Shown here one piece after another: positions 1 through 8,435 of a DNA stretch of 64,000 nt. Made by a program: the position numbers and the translations under genes. The stretch comes from Chryseobacterium gleum (lineage in GTDB: Bacteria; Bacteroidota; Bacteroidia; Flavobacteriales_D; Sanyastnellaceae): NCBI GenBank assembly GCA_945881835.1, contig CAMCVP010000003.1, positions 114,917 through 178,916 of the forward strand, in the 5' to 3' direction. Numbering within the stretch: position 1 is the first letter of the stretch; every line of letters starts with the position of its first letter. Below the pieces are notes generated by a model. That model was not told where the DNA came from, did not search any database, and saw nothing but the letters and a program-made list of their open reading frames with translations.

Positions 1-1916
1 TCATGCTCCAAGAAAGGAATTAGTGATGCCGCGATAGAAGCGATTTGGTTTGGAGCAACGTCCATATAGGCAACAGCAGCAGGTGCAATAACAGGGAAGT
101 CACCTTCCAAACGTGCTTTCACTTTTGTTCCTAAGAACTTACCTGAATCGTCGATGTCTGCAATCGCTTGAGCAATTACTTTAGAATCTTCGTCCTCAGC
201 TGTAAGGTAAGTTACTCCGTTGTTGTTCATTGAAACTTTTCCATTTTCAACCTTGCGGTATGGAGTTTCGATGAAACCTAGTTTGTTAATTTTAGCATAA
301 ACGCAAAGAGAAGAAATCAAACCAATGTTTGGTCCTTCCGGAGTTTCAATTGTACACAAGCGACCGTAGTGGGTGTAGTGTACGTCACGAACCTCGAAAC
401 CTGCACGCTCACGCGAAAGTCCACCTGGACCAAGTGCCGACATACGGCGCTTGTGGGTAACTTCGGAAAGAGGATTTGTTTGGTCCATGAACTGAGAAAG
501 CTGGTTTGTTCCGAAGAACGAGTTGATAACCGAGCTTAATGTTTTTGCGTTAATCAAGTCAATAGGAGTGAAGACCTCGTTATCACGAACGTTCATACGC
601 TCACGAATGGTACGAGCCATACGTGTCAAACCTACTGCGAATTGATTGTATAATTGCTCACCAACAGTACGAACACGACGGTTCGACAAGTGGTCAATAT
701 CATCTACGTCAGCCTTCGAGTTAACCAACTCGATTAAGTAACGAATGATGCTTAAGATATCGTCTTTAGTTAATGTACGTTGATCAAGAGACATGTTCAA
801 TCCCAACTTGCGGTTGATACGGAAACGTCCTACTTCACCAAGGTCATAACGTTGTTCAGAGAAGAACAACTTGTCGATTACGCCACGAGCTGTTTCCAAA
901 TCTGGTGGTTCAGCGTTACGCAATTGACGGTAGATATATTCAACCGCTTCTTTTTCAGAGTTGGTAGTATCTTTCTGAAGGGTATTGTGAATCAGGGTGA
1001 AATCAGCAGCATTCGACTCTTCTTTGTGAAGAACGATTACTTTAGTTCCGCTTTCAACAATGATATCGATGTGTGCATCTTCAAGAACAACGTCACGATC
1101 AAGGATCAGTTCGTTACGTTCGATAGAAACTACTTCAGAAGTATCTTCATCTACGAAGTCTTCGATCCAAACTTTCAACACACGTGCTGCGAGTTTACGA
1201 CCTACAACTTTTTTCAATCCAGCTTTAGAAACTTTCACTTCTTCAGCAAGGTTGAATATTTCAAGGATTTCACGATCACTTTCGAATCCGATAGCACGAA
1301 GTAGGGTAGTTACAGGTAACTTCTTCTTACGATCGATGTAAGCATACATAGCATTGTTGATGTCAGTAGCGAATTCAATCCAAGAGCCCTTGAATGGAAT
1401 AATACGAGCTGAATACAACTTGGTGCCATTTGCATGGCGTGATTGACCGAAGAATACACCCGGCGAACGGTGCAATTGAGAAACAATTACACGCTCAGCA
1501 CCATTGATTACAAATGAACCTTGTGGAGTCATGTATGGAATGGTACCCAAGTATACGTCTTGCACGATGGTTTCGAAATCTTCGTGCTCTGGATCAGTAC
1601 AATACAGTTTTAATTTTGCTTTAAGAGGAACGCTGTACGTTAGTCCGCGTTCGATACACTCTTCTATGGTATATCTCGGAGGGTCAATAAAGTAGTCTAA
1701 GAACTCCAACACGAACTGATTGCGCGTGTCTGTTATAGGGAAGTTCTCTGAGAATACCTTAAAAAGACCTTCTGAAACTCGGTTTTCAGGATTGGTTTCG
1801 AGTTGAAAAAACTCTTTAAACGAGGCTAGCTGAATTTCTAAGAAATCAGGATACTCGTAAAAATTTTTGGTAGATGAGTAGTTAACTCGATCAGATATTT
1901 TCTTTAGCGTTGCCAA
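1..1916 (-). CDS. rpoB: DNA-directed RNA polymerase subunit beta (N-terminal half, cut by window edge)
   Basis: Beta subunit of RNA polymerase; about 638 N-terminal residues are present of a protein usually near 1270, so the 3' half lies beyond base 1. Translation reads RVNYSSTKN near the start and, around 340-540, the rifampicin-pocket region [13 protein letters not shown], then [20 protein letters not shown], with the usual D, H and S residues. No ATG or GTG occurs between the in-frame TAA (about 18 nt upstream) and the conserved N-terminus, so TTG at 1916-1914 is the likely start ([13 protein letters not shown]). It is the last gene seen of the leftward nusG-rpl-rpo cluster and is separated from rplL by a terminator-like hairpin. 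Identity is certain; only the start codon is inferred. Confidence 0.97.
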   Translation of the reverse strand, partial: MATLKKISDRVNYSSTKNFYEYPDFLEIQLASFKEFFQLETNPENRVSEGLFKVFSENFPITDTRNQFVLEFLDYFIDPPRYTIEECIERGLTYSVPLKAKLKLYCTDPEHEDFETIVQDVYLGTIPYMTPQGSFVINGAERVIVSQLHRSPGVFFGQSRHANGTKLYSARIIPFKGSWIEFATDINNAMYAYIDRKKKLPVTTLLRAIGFESDREILEIFNLAEEVKVSKAGLKKVVGRKLAARVLKVWIEDFVDEDTSEVVSIERNELILDRDVVLEDAHIDIIVESGTKVIVLHKEESNAADFTLIHNTLQKDTTNSEKEAVEYIYRQLRNAEPPDLETARGVIDKLFFSEQRYDLGEVGRFRINRKLGLNMSLDQRTLTKDDILSIIRYLIELVNSKADVDDIDHLSNRRVRTVGEQLYNQFAVGLTRMARTIRERMNVRDNEVFTPIDLINAKTLSSVINSFFGTNQLSQFMDQTNPLSEVTHKRRMSALGPGGLSRERAGFEVRDVHYTHYGRLCTIETPEGPNIGLISSLCVYAKINKLGFIETPYRKVENGKVSMNNNGVTYLTAEDEDSKVIAQAIADIDDSGKFLGTKVKARLEGDFPVIAPAAVAYMDVAPNQIASIAASLIPFLEH

Positions 1917-1975
1917 AGTGTTTCGTTTTAGAGGTTATAAATCCTATGCACAAAAACTGACGATAAATCCGTCAT

Positions 1976-2018
1976 GAAAAAAACAAGTTTAGGCCCACCC
2001 GAAGGTAAGGCCTAAACT
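1976..2018 (-). terminator. Hairpin plus T-run between rplL and rpoB (probable attenuator)
   Basis: A perfect 10-bp stem (AGTTTAGGCC, 1986-1995, with GGCCTAAACT, 2009-2018) encloses a 13-nt loop. On the minus strand it is followed within a few bases by a run of seven T. It has the form of an intrinsic terminator but lies inside the rplKAJL-rpoB cluster, so partial termination is the plausible role. A smaller stem (GACG/CGTC, 1959-1973) follows before rpoB. Confidence 0.75.
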
Positions 2019-2037
2019 GAGGTTCAATGTCGTAGTC

Positions 2038-2409
2038 TTACTTGATTTCAACTTTTGCCCCTGCTTCTTCAAGTTGTGTTTTCAAGCCGTTTGCTTCGTC
2101 TTTAGTAACACCTTCTTTCAAAGGAGATGGAGCTTTGTCTACTACATCTTTAGCTTCTTTCAAGCCAAGACCAGTAAGATCTTTCACTAATTTAACTATT
2201 GCCAATTTGTTTGGACCTGCTTCAGTAAGAATTACATCGAAAGATGTTTGCTCTTCTGCAACTGCAGCACCTGCGCCAGGACCAGCCATAACAACTGCCG
2301 CAGCAGCTGGCTCAATTCCATAATCGTCTTTTAAAATGGTAGCTAATTCGTTAACTTCCTTAACGGTAAGATTAACGAGGCCTTCAGCCATTGCTTTCAA
2401 ATCTGCCAT
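2038..2409 (-). CDS. rplL: 50S ribosomal protein L7/L12
   Basis: Forms the ribosomal stalk dimers that recruit translation GTPases. The 123 residues match the family length: an N-terminal dimerisation helix (residues 1-35), an Ala/Gly-rich hinge (about 36-52, including [14 protein letters not shown]) and the C-terminal domain containing [16 protein letters not shown] and [12 protein letters not shown] motifs, ending in VEIK. ATG start at 2409, about 40 bases after rplJ. It precedes rpoB, the standard order. Confidence 0.98.
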   Translation of the reverse strand: MADLKAMAEGLVNLTVKEVNELATILKDDYGIEPAAAAVVMAGPGAGAAVAEEQTSFDVILTEAGPNKLAIVKLVKDLTGLGLKEAKDVVDKAPSPLKEGVTKDEANGLKTQLEEAGAKVEIK

Positions 2410-2449
2410 TGTATTTGATATTAATCGTTTCTATTAAAATTGGAACATA

Positions 2450-2962
2450 TTAGGCGCTATGTTCCTCTTGCGCTTCTTGTTTTTCAGCATGGTTCAAAAG
2501 TGCAGAAATAACGTTGCGTGCAGGTGACTGCAACAATCCAATGATTTCGCCAACCAACTCTTCTTTGCTCTTCAGAGCAACAAGAGTGTCTAACTGATCA
2601 TCGCCAACATATACATCTTCACGAATAAGCGCACCTTTAAGAGCAGGCTTATTTGTTCCTTTTCTGAAATCCTTAATCAAACGAGCTGGAACGTTTGCAA
2701 CTTCTGCAATCATTACCGCTGTATTGCCTTTCAGCACAGGGTAAAGACCAGAAAAGTCAGTTCCTTCAACACGCTCCATCGCTTTCTTCAACAAGGTATT
2801 TTTTACCACGCGCATTTGCACGTTTTGTTTGAAGCATTCGCGACGAAGATTGCTGGTTGCCTCGGCGTTTAAGGAAACCGTGTCAGTGATATATAAAATG
2901 GGAGCATTGCTCAACATTTCCACTAACTCGGCGATTTCTGTGTTCTTTTGTTCTTTGTTCAT
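2450..2962 (-). CDS. rplJ: 50S ribosomal protein L10
   Basis: L10 anchors L7/L12 dimers to the ribosome. The protein begins MNKEQKNTEIAELVEML and carries the family features VVKNTLLKKA and LKGNTAVMIAEV; the C-terminal helix binds L7/L12. I use the ATG at 2962 rather than the upstream in-frame TTG: a strong GGAGG (2973-2977, complement) sits 10 nt before this ATG, one of the few clear Shine-Dalgarno sequences in the window. Only about 29 nt separate it from rplA, so there is no room for a long L10 leader of the enterobacterial type. Length 170 aa. Confidence 0.97.
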   Translation of the reverse strand: MNKEQKNTEIAELVEMLSNAPILYITDTVSLNAEATSNLRRECFKQNVQMRVVKNTLLKKAMERVEGTDFSGLYPVLKGNTAVMIAEVANVPARLIKDFRKGTNKPALKGALIREDVYVGDDQLDTLVALKSKEELVGEIIGLLQSPARNVISALLNHAEKQEAQEEHSA

Positions 2963-2991
2963 AAAGTACAATCCTCCGATTTAACCAGCGA

Positions 2992-3684
2992 TTAGCTCAC
3001 TGATTTGGTTTCAACTTGAACACTTGGACTCATAGTTGAAGATACATAAATGCTCTTCATATAAGTTCCTTTTGCAGCAGAAGGCTTCAATTTCACCAAA
3101 GTAGAAATTAATTCACTTGCATTTTCAGCCAGTTGGGTTGCGTCAAAAGACACACGACCAATACTTGCATGAACGATACCTGCTTTATCAACTTTAAAGT
3201 CGATATTACCAGCCTTCTTTTCTGTAACAGCTTTTCCAACATCCATCGTAACCGTACCGGTTTTTGGGTTAGGCATTAATCCGCGGGGTCCGAGGATTCT
3301 ACCTAAAGCACCAACCTGTCCCATTACGCTAGGTGTGGTAATAATAACGTCAACGTCGGTCCATCCGCCCTTAATCTTGTCGATGTATTCCGTTAATCCT
3401 ACGTGGTCTGCGCCAGCAGCTCTAGCCTCTGCTTCCTTGTCAGGAGTACAAAGTACTAAAACGCGAACGTCTTTACCAGTTCCGTGAGGAAGTGATACAG
3501 TTCCACGAACCATTTGGTTGGATTTTTTCGGGTCTACTCCGAGGCGAACGGCAAGATCCACAGACGCGTCAAACTTTGTGCTTGTAATTTTCTTAACAAG
3601 CGACGCTGCTTCGGGCAAAGAGTACGTTTTTGTGTTATCGTACTGTGCCACTGCGGCTTTCATTTTTTTGCTGAGGGTTCCCAT
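2992..3684 (-). CDS. rplA: 50S ribosomal protein L1
   Basis: L1 binds 23S rRNA at the E-site stalk and, in many bacteria, its own mRNA. The 230 residues include the hallmarks [19 protein letters not shown] and [19 protein letters not shown], and the [22 protein letters not shown] stretch. ATG at 3684; 17 bases separate it from rplK, so the two are co-transcribed. A possible L1-responsive leader precedes rplK. Confidence 0.98.
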   Translation of the reverse strand: MGTLSKKMKAAVAQYDNTKTYSLPEAASLVKKITSTKFDASVDLAVRLGVDPKKSNQMVRGTVSLPHGTGKDVRVLVLCTPDKEAEARAAGADHVGLTEYIDKIKGGWTDVDVIITTPSVMGQVGALGRILGPRGLMPNPKTGTVTMDVGKAVTEKKAGNIDFKVDKAGIVHASIGRVSFDATQLAENASELISTLVKLKPSAAKGTYMKSIYVSSTMSPSVQVETKSVS

Positions 3685-3701
3685 TGCTTAATTACCTCTG
3701 A

Positions 3702-4139
3702 TTAAAAAGGGCGTTCACCGGTTACTTGTATACCCAGACTTCGTGCTGTACCAGCTACCATTGACATGGCAGACTCGACGGTAAAACAGTTTAAATCGGG
3801 CATTTTATCTTCTGCAATAGCTTTAACTTGTTCCCAAGTTACGCTACCCACTTTCTGACGGTTAGGTTCTGCAGCACCTTGCTTAGCTTTGGCGGCATCT
3901 AACAGTTGAACAGCGGCAGGAGCAGTCTTAATTACAAAGTCAAAGGATTTATCCTTGTACACAGTAATTAACACAGGGCACACTTTACCAGCTTTATCTT
4001 GCGTTCTAGCATTGAATTGCTTACAGAACTCCATGATGTTTACACCTTTAGAACCTAATGCAGGTCCTACTGGTGGTGCAGGGTTAGCGGCGCCTCCTTT
4101 GATTTGCAGCTTTACAAAACCAGCTACTTCTTTCGCCAT
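3702..4139 (-). CDS. rplK: 50S ribosomal protein L11
   Basis: L11 forms the GTPase-associated centre with 23S rRNA. The 145 residues show the N-terminal [28 protein letters not shown] motif region (shown in part) and the C-terminal RNA-binding domain ending in [16 protein letters not shown] at 4139. It is preceded by an 86-base structured leader after nusG and followed closely by rplA. Confidence 0.98.
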   Translation of the reverse strand: MAKEVAGFVKLQIKGGAANPAPPVGPALGSKGVNIMEFCKQFNARTQDKAGKVCPVLITVYKDKSFDFVIKTAPAAVQLLDAAKAKQGAAEPNRQKVGSVTWEQVKAIAEDKMPDLNCFTVESAMSMVAGTARSLGIQVTGERPF

Positions 4140-4165
4140 ATTACTTATTTTATTTATTTTGTTCC

Positions 4166-4215
4166 GGTGTCTAACGGGAAGCGAAGCGTAACCTTATAAG
4201 ATTACGTTAAACACC
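4166..4215 (-). promoter_or_regulatory. Structured leader of the rplK-rplA mRNA
   Basis: The nusG-rplK spacer can fold on the minus strand into an 11-bp outer stem (4205-4215 pairing with 4166-4176, one G-U) closing an inner 7-bp stem (CGTAATC with GGTTACG) and an unpaired CTTCGCTTCC stretch. The position is that of L1-regulated leaders in other bacteria. I did not recognise a specific L1 recognition sequence, so the regulator is inferred from position only. Confidence 0.45.
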
Positions 4216-4225
4216 AAAAGCGCGT

Positions 4226-4774
4226 TTATTCTTTTTCTACTTGCATGTAGCTCAACTCCACAGGAGTCTTGCGTCCAAAAATCTTAACACTAACAGTTAA
4301 CTTCTTCTTGTCTTCGTTGATTTCCTCAACAATTGCACTGAAGTTATTGAAAGGCCCGTCGATAACTTTAACGTTTTCTCCAACAACAAAAGGAATGTTC
4401 AATTCCTCCCCAGTTTCAGCTAACTCATCTACTTTTCCTAAAATACGATTCACCTCAGATAAGCGAAGTGCTATTGGCTCTCCTCTCTTCTCGGCTCCTA
4501 GAAATCCAATAACGTTAGTCACGTTACGAATAATGTGAGGCACCTCGCCGATGAGATTAGCTTCAATAAGCACATAACCTGGAAGGTAGCTACGTTCCTT
4601 GCTCACTTTCTTTCCATTGCGAATCTGGAATACTTTCTCAGTAGGAATGAGAACTTGACTTACGTAGTCTTGTAAACCACGTGCCTTAATCTCACTCTCA
4701 ATGAATTCCTTAACTTTCTTCTCTTTCCCGCTAATGGCGCGAACCACGTACCACTTTTTTTCTATGTCGCTCAT
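4226..4774 (-). CDS. nusG: Transcription termination/antitermination protein NusG
   Basis: NusG binds the RNA polymerase clamp and couples transcription with Rho or the ribosome. The NGN domain (KKWYVVRAISGKEKKVKEFI) starts at residue 5 and the C-terminal KOW domain follows FVVGENVKVIDGPFNNF. The chosen start is the ATG at 4774 (MSDIEKKWYV), since an upstream ATG at 4807 would overlap secE and adds residues without family resemblance. 182 aa, normal length. It lies 16 bases after secE. Confidence 0.97.
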   Translation of the reverse strand: MSDIEKKWYVVRAISGKEKKVKEFIESEIKARGLQDYVSQVLIPTEKVFQIRNGKKVSKERSYLPGYVLIEANLIGEVPHIIRNVTNVIGFLGAEKRGEPIALRLSEVNRILGKVDELAETGEELNIPFVVGENVKVIDGPFNNFSAIVEEINEDKKKLTVSVKIFGRKTPVELSYMQVEKE

Positions 4775-4790
4775 TATTCGAGTTGTTATG

Positions 4791-4988
4791 TTAGGCAATA
4801 AAATCATAAATCATCTTAATGATACCCTTGCCAAAAGCAAAGTCCATTAAGAAAATCAAAGCTCCCAATACTAAAATTGAAATGAATGTAAGTACCGTGC
4901 TTTCTTGCAATTCCTTCCAAGTAGGCCAAGTCACCTTGTTCATCAACTCATCGTATGATTCTTTCAAATATGTGATAATTGCTGCCAT
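4791..4988 (-). CDS. secE: Preprotein translocase subunit SecE
   Basis: Short single-spanning SecE of the SecYEG channel. The 65 residues contain the conserved amphipathic segment YDELMNKVTWPTWKELQEST followed by one transmembrane helix (about residues 32-50) and a short periplasmic tail. This is the one-helix form typical outside the gammaproteobacteria. It lies between tRNA-Trp and nusG, the usual order. Confidence 0.96.
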   Translation of the reverse strand: MAAIITYLKESYDELMNKVTWPTWKELQESTVLTFISILVLGALIFLMDFAFGKGIIKMIYDFIA

Positions 4989-5002
4989 AACTTTAATTTT
5001 CG

Positions 5003-5073
5003 CACGGGCGCCTGGACTCGAACCAAGATCAACGGTTTTGGAGACCGCTATTCTACCATTGAACTACGCCCGT
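5003..5073 (-). tRNA. tRNA-Trp (anticodon CCA)
   Basis: A 71-nt cloverleaf reads from the minus strand: acceptor ACGGGCG pairs with CGCCCGT, the anticodon loop holds CTCCAAA with CCA, the T-loop is GGTTCGAGTCC, and the discriminator is G as expected for tRNA-Trp. CCA is not encoded. It lies between tuf and secE, as in many bacteria. Confidence 0.95.
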
Positions 5074-5097
5074 AAGGTTGTTTCTATAAATGTCAAA

Positions 5098-5134
5098 AGT
5101 GAAGACAGAAACTTATGCAGTTTCCGTCTTCACT
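5098..5134 (-). terminator. Long hairpin after tuf
   Basis: AGTGAAGAC (5098-5106) pairs with GTCTTCACT (5126-5134); the stem continues after one A/C mismatch as GAAAC/GTTTC around the loop TTATGCA. On the minus strand it follows the tuf stop and leads into TTTTGACATTT, a weak T-tract. It may be a partial terminator or an RNA-processing site before tRNA-Trp. Confidence 0.55.
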
Positions 5135-5149
5135 ATGTTGTAATAAATA

Positions 5150-6337
5150 TTACTTAATGATATCAGTTACTTGTCCTGCACCAACGGTACGGCCACCTTC
5201 GCGGATAGCGAAACGAAGACCTTTATCCATTGCGATAGGAGCAATTAACTTAACTGTGATAGATACGTTATCTCCAGGAAGTACCATTTCGCGACCAGCA
5301 TCAAGAGAAATTTCTCCTGTTACGTCAGTTGTACGGAAGTAGAACTGTGGACGGTATTTGTTATGGAATGGAGTGTGACGTCCACCTTCTTCTTTCTTCA
5401 ATACGTAGATCTCAGCTTTGAATTCAGTGTGAGGGTTGATTGAACCAGGAGCACAGATAACCATACCACGACGGATATCACTCTTCTCAATACCACGCAA
5501 CAACAAACCAACGTTGTCACCAGCTTCTCCACGATCTAAGATCTTACGGAACATCTCAACTCCAGTACAAACTGACTTCAATTTTTCTTCGTTGAAACCA
5601 ATGATGTCAACCTCGTTTCCAGTGTTGATAACACCACGCTCGATACGTCCAGTTGCAACAGTACCACGACCAGTGATTGTAAATACGTCTTCAACTGACA
5701 TCAAGAAAGGCTTCTCAGTCTCACGAGGAGGGATTGGAATCCAAGAGTCAACTGCAGCCATCAATTCCATTACTGTAGCAACCCATTTAGCATCTCCGTT
5801 TAATGCACCCAAAGCAGAACCTTGGATAACAGGAGTGTTGTCTCCATCGTATTCGTAGAATGAAAGTAATTCACGAATTTCCATTTCAACTAACTCTAAC
5901 AATTCTGGATCATCTACCATGTCAACTTTGTTCATGAATACCACGATACGTGGAACTCCTACTTGACGACCTAATAGAATGTGCTCACGAGTTTGTGGCA
6001 TTGGACCATCTGTAGCTGCAACAACTAAGATAGCGCCATCCATTTGTGCAGCACCAGTAACCATGTTCTTCACGTAATCGGCGTGACCTGGACAGTCAAC
6101 GTGAGCGTAGTGACGGTTTTCTGTAGCGTACTCAACGTGCGCAGTGTTAATGGTGATACCACGCTCTTTTTCTTCAGGAGCGTTGTCGATAGAAGCGAAA
6201 TCACGCTTCTCTGCTAAACCAGCATTAGCCAAAACATTAGTGATGGCAGCGGTTAACGTAGTTTTACCGTGGTCTACGTGACCAATAGTTCCAATGTTCA
6301 CGTGGGGTTTGGAACGGTCAAATGATTCTTTAGCCAT
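5150..6337 (-). CDS. tuf: Translation elongation factor Tu
   Basis: GTPase that delivers aminoacyl-tRNA to the ribosome. The 395 residues show all G motifs: GHVDHGKTT (residues about 19-27), the effector ERGITIN, DCPGH, NKVD and the SAL-type motif [10 protein letters not shown]. The C-terminus ends [22 protein letters not shown] at 6337 after a roughly 117-nt untranslated stretch from tRNA-Thr(GGT). No second tuf copy is seen in the window. Confidence 0.99.
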   Translation of the reverse strand: MAKESFDRSKPHVNIGTIGHVDHGKTTLTAAITNVLANAGLAEKRDFASIDNAPEEKERGITINTAHVEYATENRHYAHVDCPGHADYVKNMVTGAAQMDGAILVVAATDGPMPQTREHILLGRQVGVPRIVVFMNKVDMVDDPELLELVEMEIRELLSFYEYDGDNTPVIQGSALGALNGDAKWVATVMELMAAVDSWIPIPPRETEKPFLMSVEDVFTITGRGTVATGRIERGVINTGNEVDIIGFNEEKLKSVCTGVEMFRKILDRGEAGDNVGLLLRGIEKSDIRRGMVICAPGSINPHTEFKAEIYVLKKEEGGRHTPFHNKYRPQFYFRTTDVTGEISLDAGREMVLPGDNVSITVKLIAPIAMDKGLRFAIREGGRTVGAGQVTDIIK

Positions 6338-6454
6338 TGGTTGTTTTTTTTGTGTTTTTTTATCGCTTTAATTTAATAGCCTTCTCTGTTTGTTCAATTG
6401 CAAGACTTAAATCACTTAGCACGTTTACGCTATTTAAAAGGAAACTACTCGTAG

Positions 6455-6526
<72 letters not shown>

Positions 6527-6540
6527 TGATGGGGAAGTAG

Positions 6541-6613
6541 AGCGGGAGACGAGGCTCGAACTCGCGACATTTAGCTTGGAAGGCTAATGCTCTACCAACT
6601 GAGCTACTCCCGC
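6541..6613 (-). tRNA. tRNA-Gly (anticodon TCC)
   Basis: A 73-nt cloverleaf on the minus strand: acceptor GCGGGAG/CTCCCGC, D-arm GCTCAGTTGGTAGAGC, anticodon loop CTTCCAA (TCC), T-loop GTTCGAGCC, discriminator T. It sits 14 nt upstream of tRNA-Thr(GGT). Confidence 0.96.
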
Positions 6614-6657
6614 TTTTAAGTGACCGACAGTCAATCCACCCTATTAGCCGCAATGAG

Positions 6658-6740
6658 TGGGGAGAACAGGATTCGAACCTGTGAAGGTGTACACCAACAG
6701 ATTTACAGTCTGTCCTCGTTGGCCGCTTGAGTATCTCCCC
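6658..6740 (-). tRNA. tRNA-Tyr (anticodon GTA)
   Basis: An 83-nt class II tRNA with a long variable arm on the minus strand: acceptor GGGGAGA/TCTCCCC, anticodon GTA in CTGTAAA, T-loop GGTTCGAATCC, discriminator A. It is second in the tRNA array. Confidence 0.96.
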
Positions 6741-6745
6741 TTTGG

Positions 6746-6819
6746 AGCCGGTGGAGGGATTCGAACCCCCGACCAGCTGATTACAAATCAGCTGCTCTGG
6801 CCAGCTGAGCTACACCGGC
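6746..6819 (-). tRNA. tRNA-Thr (anticodon TGT)
   Basis: A 74-nt cloverleaf on the minus strand: acceptor GCCGGTG/CACCGGC, anticodon loop TTTGTAA (TGT) on stem GCTGA/TCAGC, T-loop GGTTCGAATCC. First gene of the tRNA-tuf transcript. The order Thr-Tyr-Gly-Thr-tuf equals that of the E. coli thrU-tyrU-glyT-thrT-tufB locus. Confidence 0.96.
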
Positions 6820-6885
6820 GTAAAAAACGTTTTTAGTGATTCAAAGAACTACAACAAAACATACCTAATCCGTAAATTAGGGGTG

Positions 6886-6893
6886 CAAATGTA
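6886..6893 (-). promoter_or_regulatory. -7 box of the tRNA-tuf operon
   Basis: TACATTTG on the minus strand fits the Bacteroidota consensus TAnnTTTG. It is 66 nt upstream of the mature tRNA-Thr(TGT) 5' end; an AT-rich stretch precedes it and a small stem (CCTAAT/ATTAGG) lies in the leader. Confidence 0.7.
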
Positions 6894-6932
6894 GTTATAT
6901 TTTTGACATATCCAAACTCTAAAACATTTTTT

Positions 6933-7223
6933 TTACTGCTTTTCCTTATTTTTTTCAATCTGACGTTTGAGCGCATCTACACACAAGTCCACAGATTCTT
7001 CAAATGTCTTGCATTGCTTTTTTGCAAACAACTCTGTTCCAGGGACTTTTAAAATTATTTCAGCGATTTTGTTCTCTTGCTCTTCGTTCTTGTCTATTCG
7101 CAAGATTATTTCAGCTTTATGTATGGCCGGATGAAACACACCTAACTTTTTTGTTTTCTCGTTTATAAATTCGGTCAACTTTATGTCGGCGTCGAAATGA
7201 ATGCTTTGAACTGTGATTTGCAT
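6933..7223 (-). CDS. hpf: Ribosome hibernation-promoting factor (short type)
   Basis: Short HPF/YfiA-family protein that binds the decoding region of idle 30S subunits. The 96 residues begin MQITVQSIHFDADIKLTEFI, the usual first strand and helix, and contain the family segment ECVDLCVDAL-like (here EESVDLCVDALKRQIEK). There is no long-form C-terminal dimerisation domain. It starts 5 nt after xerC, so both share a transcript, the common Bacteroidota arrangement. Confidence 0.9.
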   Translation of the reverse strand: MQITVQSIHFDADIKLTEFINEKTKKLGVFHPAIHKAEIILRIDKNEEQENKIAEIILKVPGTELFAKKQCKTFEESVDLCVDALKRQIEKNKEKQ

Positions 7224-7228
7224 AGCGA

Positions 7229-8119
7229 TTACATTTTAGGTGATTTATTTTCTCTTGGATGTAAATGAGCGTGGATTCTTTTTAACCTGTCCGTACTCAA
7301 ATGTGTGTAGACTTGCGTCGCCGCTAAATTAGCGTGTCCAAGTAATTCTTTAATGTGATTCAAGTCAGCTCCGTTGTTCAACATGTGAGTCGCAAAACTG
7401 TGTCTTAATATGTGAGGACTTTTTTTCTTTTGAGTTGTAATTAACGCGAGTGATTGGGTTACTCGTCTGTAAAAGCTAGATCTGCTGAGTGCATTCCCCA
7501 TGTCATTTTGAAACAACGCAGAATCTTTTTCGCGATTCTTCGAATTTGCCATATGAACTCTCAGTTTCATCACCATCTCTTCATTAACGGGCACGTACCG
7601 CACTTTGTTTCGCTTGCCGAGAACTTTTATTTGTCCAATGCCAAAATCTACATCGCGATGTTTGAGTCCCATCATTTCGGAAAGACGTATACCTGTTTCG
7701 TAAAACAATTGTAAAAGAAGAGAATTGATTTTTTCTTGAGGAAGTTCAGTATCTTCCAATCTATAGATATCAAGGCTCTGCTTTTCTTGAAGTGTTTCAG
7801 GCAAGCTTGATGGTCTTTTCGGTTTCGTTACGCCCTTGACTGGATTTGAACTAATTTCTTTCCTTCTTAACAAAAAACGAAACCAAGCGTTAAGTGATGA
7901 AAGCTTCCGATGAATACTTCTTTCAGAAATTCCTTTTAACATTAATTCACTTATCCAACTTCTCACATGAATGCTACTCACCATATTCGCATCTTTAATT
8001 TCAAATTGAACAAGCATAAACTCATCGAACTGCATAAGATCACTTCGATACGCAGAAACCGTATGCGTTGAAGAACGCTTTTCGCTGGTTAGATATTCAA
8101 GAAATGGAGTCGTATTCAC
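7229..8119 (-). CDS. xerC: Tyrosine recombinase XerC
   Basis: Site-specific recombinase that resolves chromosome dimers at dif. The 296 residues have an N-terminal SAM-like core-binding domain (residues 1-90) and a catalytic domain with R in GIRLSEMMGL, K in LGKRNKVRYVPV, HILRHSFATHM, and HANLAATQVYTHLS carrying the late His and the nucleophilic Tyr. The start is GTG (8119); no in-frame ATG precedes it before the rpsU terminator. The neighbours rpsU and hpf match the usual Bacteroidota context, which supports a core Xer rather than a phage integrase. Confidence 0.92.
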   Translation of the reverse strand: MNTTPFLEYLTSEKRSSTHTVSAYRSDLMQFDEFMLVQFEIKDANMVSSIHVRSWISELMLKGISERSIHRKLSSLNAWFRFLLRRKEISSNPVKGVTKPKRPSSLPETLQEKQSLDIYRLEDTELPQEKINSLLLQLFYETGIRLSEMMGLKHRDVDFGIGQIKVLGKRNKVRYVPVNEEMVMKLRVHMANSKNREKDSALFQNDMGNALSRSSFYRRVTQSLALITTQKKKSPHILRHSFATHMLNNGADLNHIKELLGHANLAATQVYTHLSTDRLKRIHAHLHPRENKSPKM

Positions 8120-8130
8120 TAGGTGAAAAT

Positions 8131-8160
8131 AAAAAAGGTCTTGGATAACCCAAGACCTTT
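8131..8160 (-). terminator. Terminator of rpsU
   Basis: An 11-bp stem (AAAGGTCTTGG with CCAAGACCTTT) with a 5-nt loop ATAAC, followed on the minus strand by six T. It lies between the rpsU stop and the xerC start. Confidence 0.9.
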
Positions 8161-8181
8161 CATAAATATTGTTTAATTCAA

Positions 8182-8376
8182 TTAAGAATTCTCTTCACGC
8201 TTCATTGCAGCAATGTAAACAGCATGTTTTATCTCGTCACGACGACGAACACTTTTCTTAGTGAATTGTTGACGAGCACGTAATTCTTTAACAACACCAG
8301 TTCTTTCAAATTTCTTTTTGAACTTTTTAAGTGCCTTGTCGATGCTTTCGCCTTCTTTTACTGGAATAATTAACAT
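8182..8376 (-). CDS. rpsU: 30S ribosomal protein S21
   Basis: Small basic ribosomal protein needed for initiation on 30S subunits. The 64 residues include the family core EGESIDKALKKFKKKFERTGV and RRRDEIKHAV-type C-terminus. It is preceded by its own consensus promoter and followed by a strong terminator, so it is mainly monocistronic. Confidence 0.97.
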   Translation of the reverse strand: MLIIPVKEGESIDKALKKFKKKFERTGVVKELRARQQFTKKSVRRRDEIKHAVYIAAMKREENS

Positions 8377-8403
8377 GTCTTTTCTGTTTCTTTAATTGGG
8401 CGA

Positions 8404-8411
8404 CAAAAGTA
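8404..8411 (-). promoter_or_regulatory. -7 box of rpsU
   Basis: TACTTTTG on the minus strand, 27 nt before the rpsU ATG, matches TAnnTTTG exactly. Confidence 0.7.
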
Positions 8412-8435
8412 GTGAACTTTTTTGATTCTCCAAAC

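Noticed and set aside
780..1304. Long open frame on the plus strand opposite rpoB
   Set aside because: Antisense to a certain rpoB frame with all conserved motifs; the predicted protein has no family resemblance.
2971..2971. Upstream TTG as rplJ start
   Set aside because: GGAGG is placed 10 nt before the ATG at 2962, and L10 begins with MNKEQ-like sequence; the TTG lies too close to the ribosome-binding site.
7229..8119. XerC as a phage or island integrase
   Set aside because: Neighbours are rpsU, hpf and the tuf cluster, there are no flanking repeats or phage genes, and the length and motifs match core Xer recombinases.
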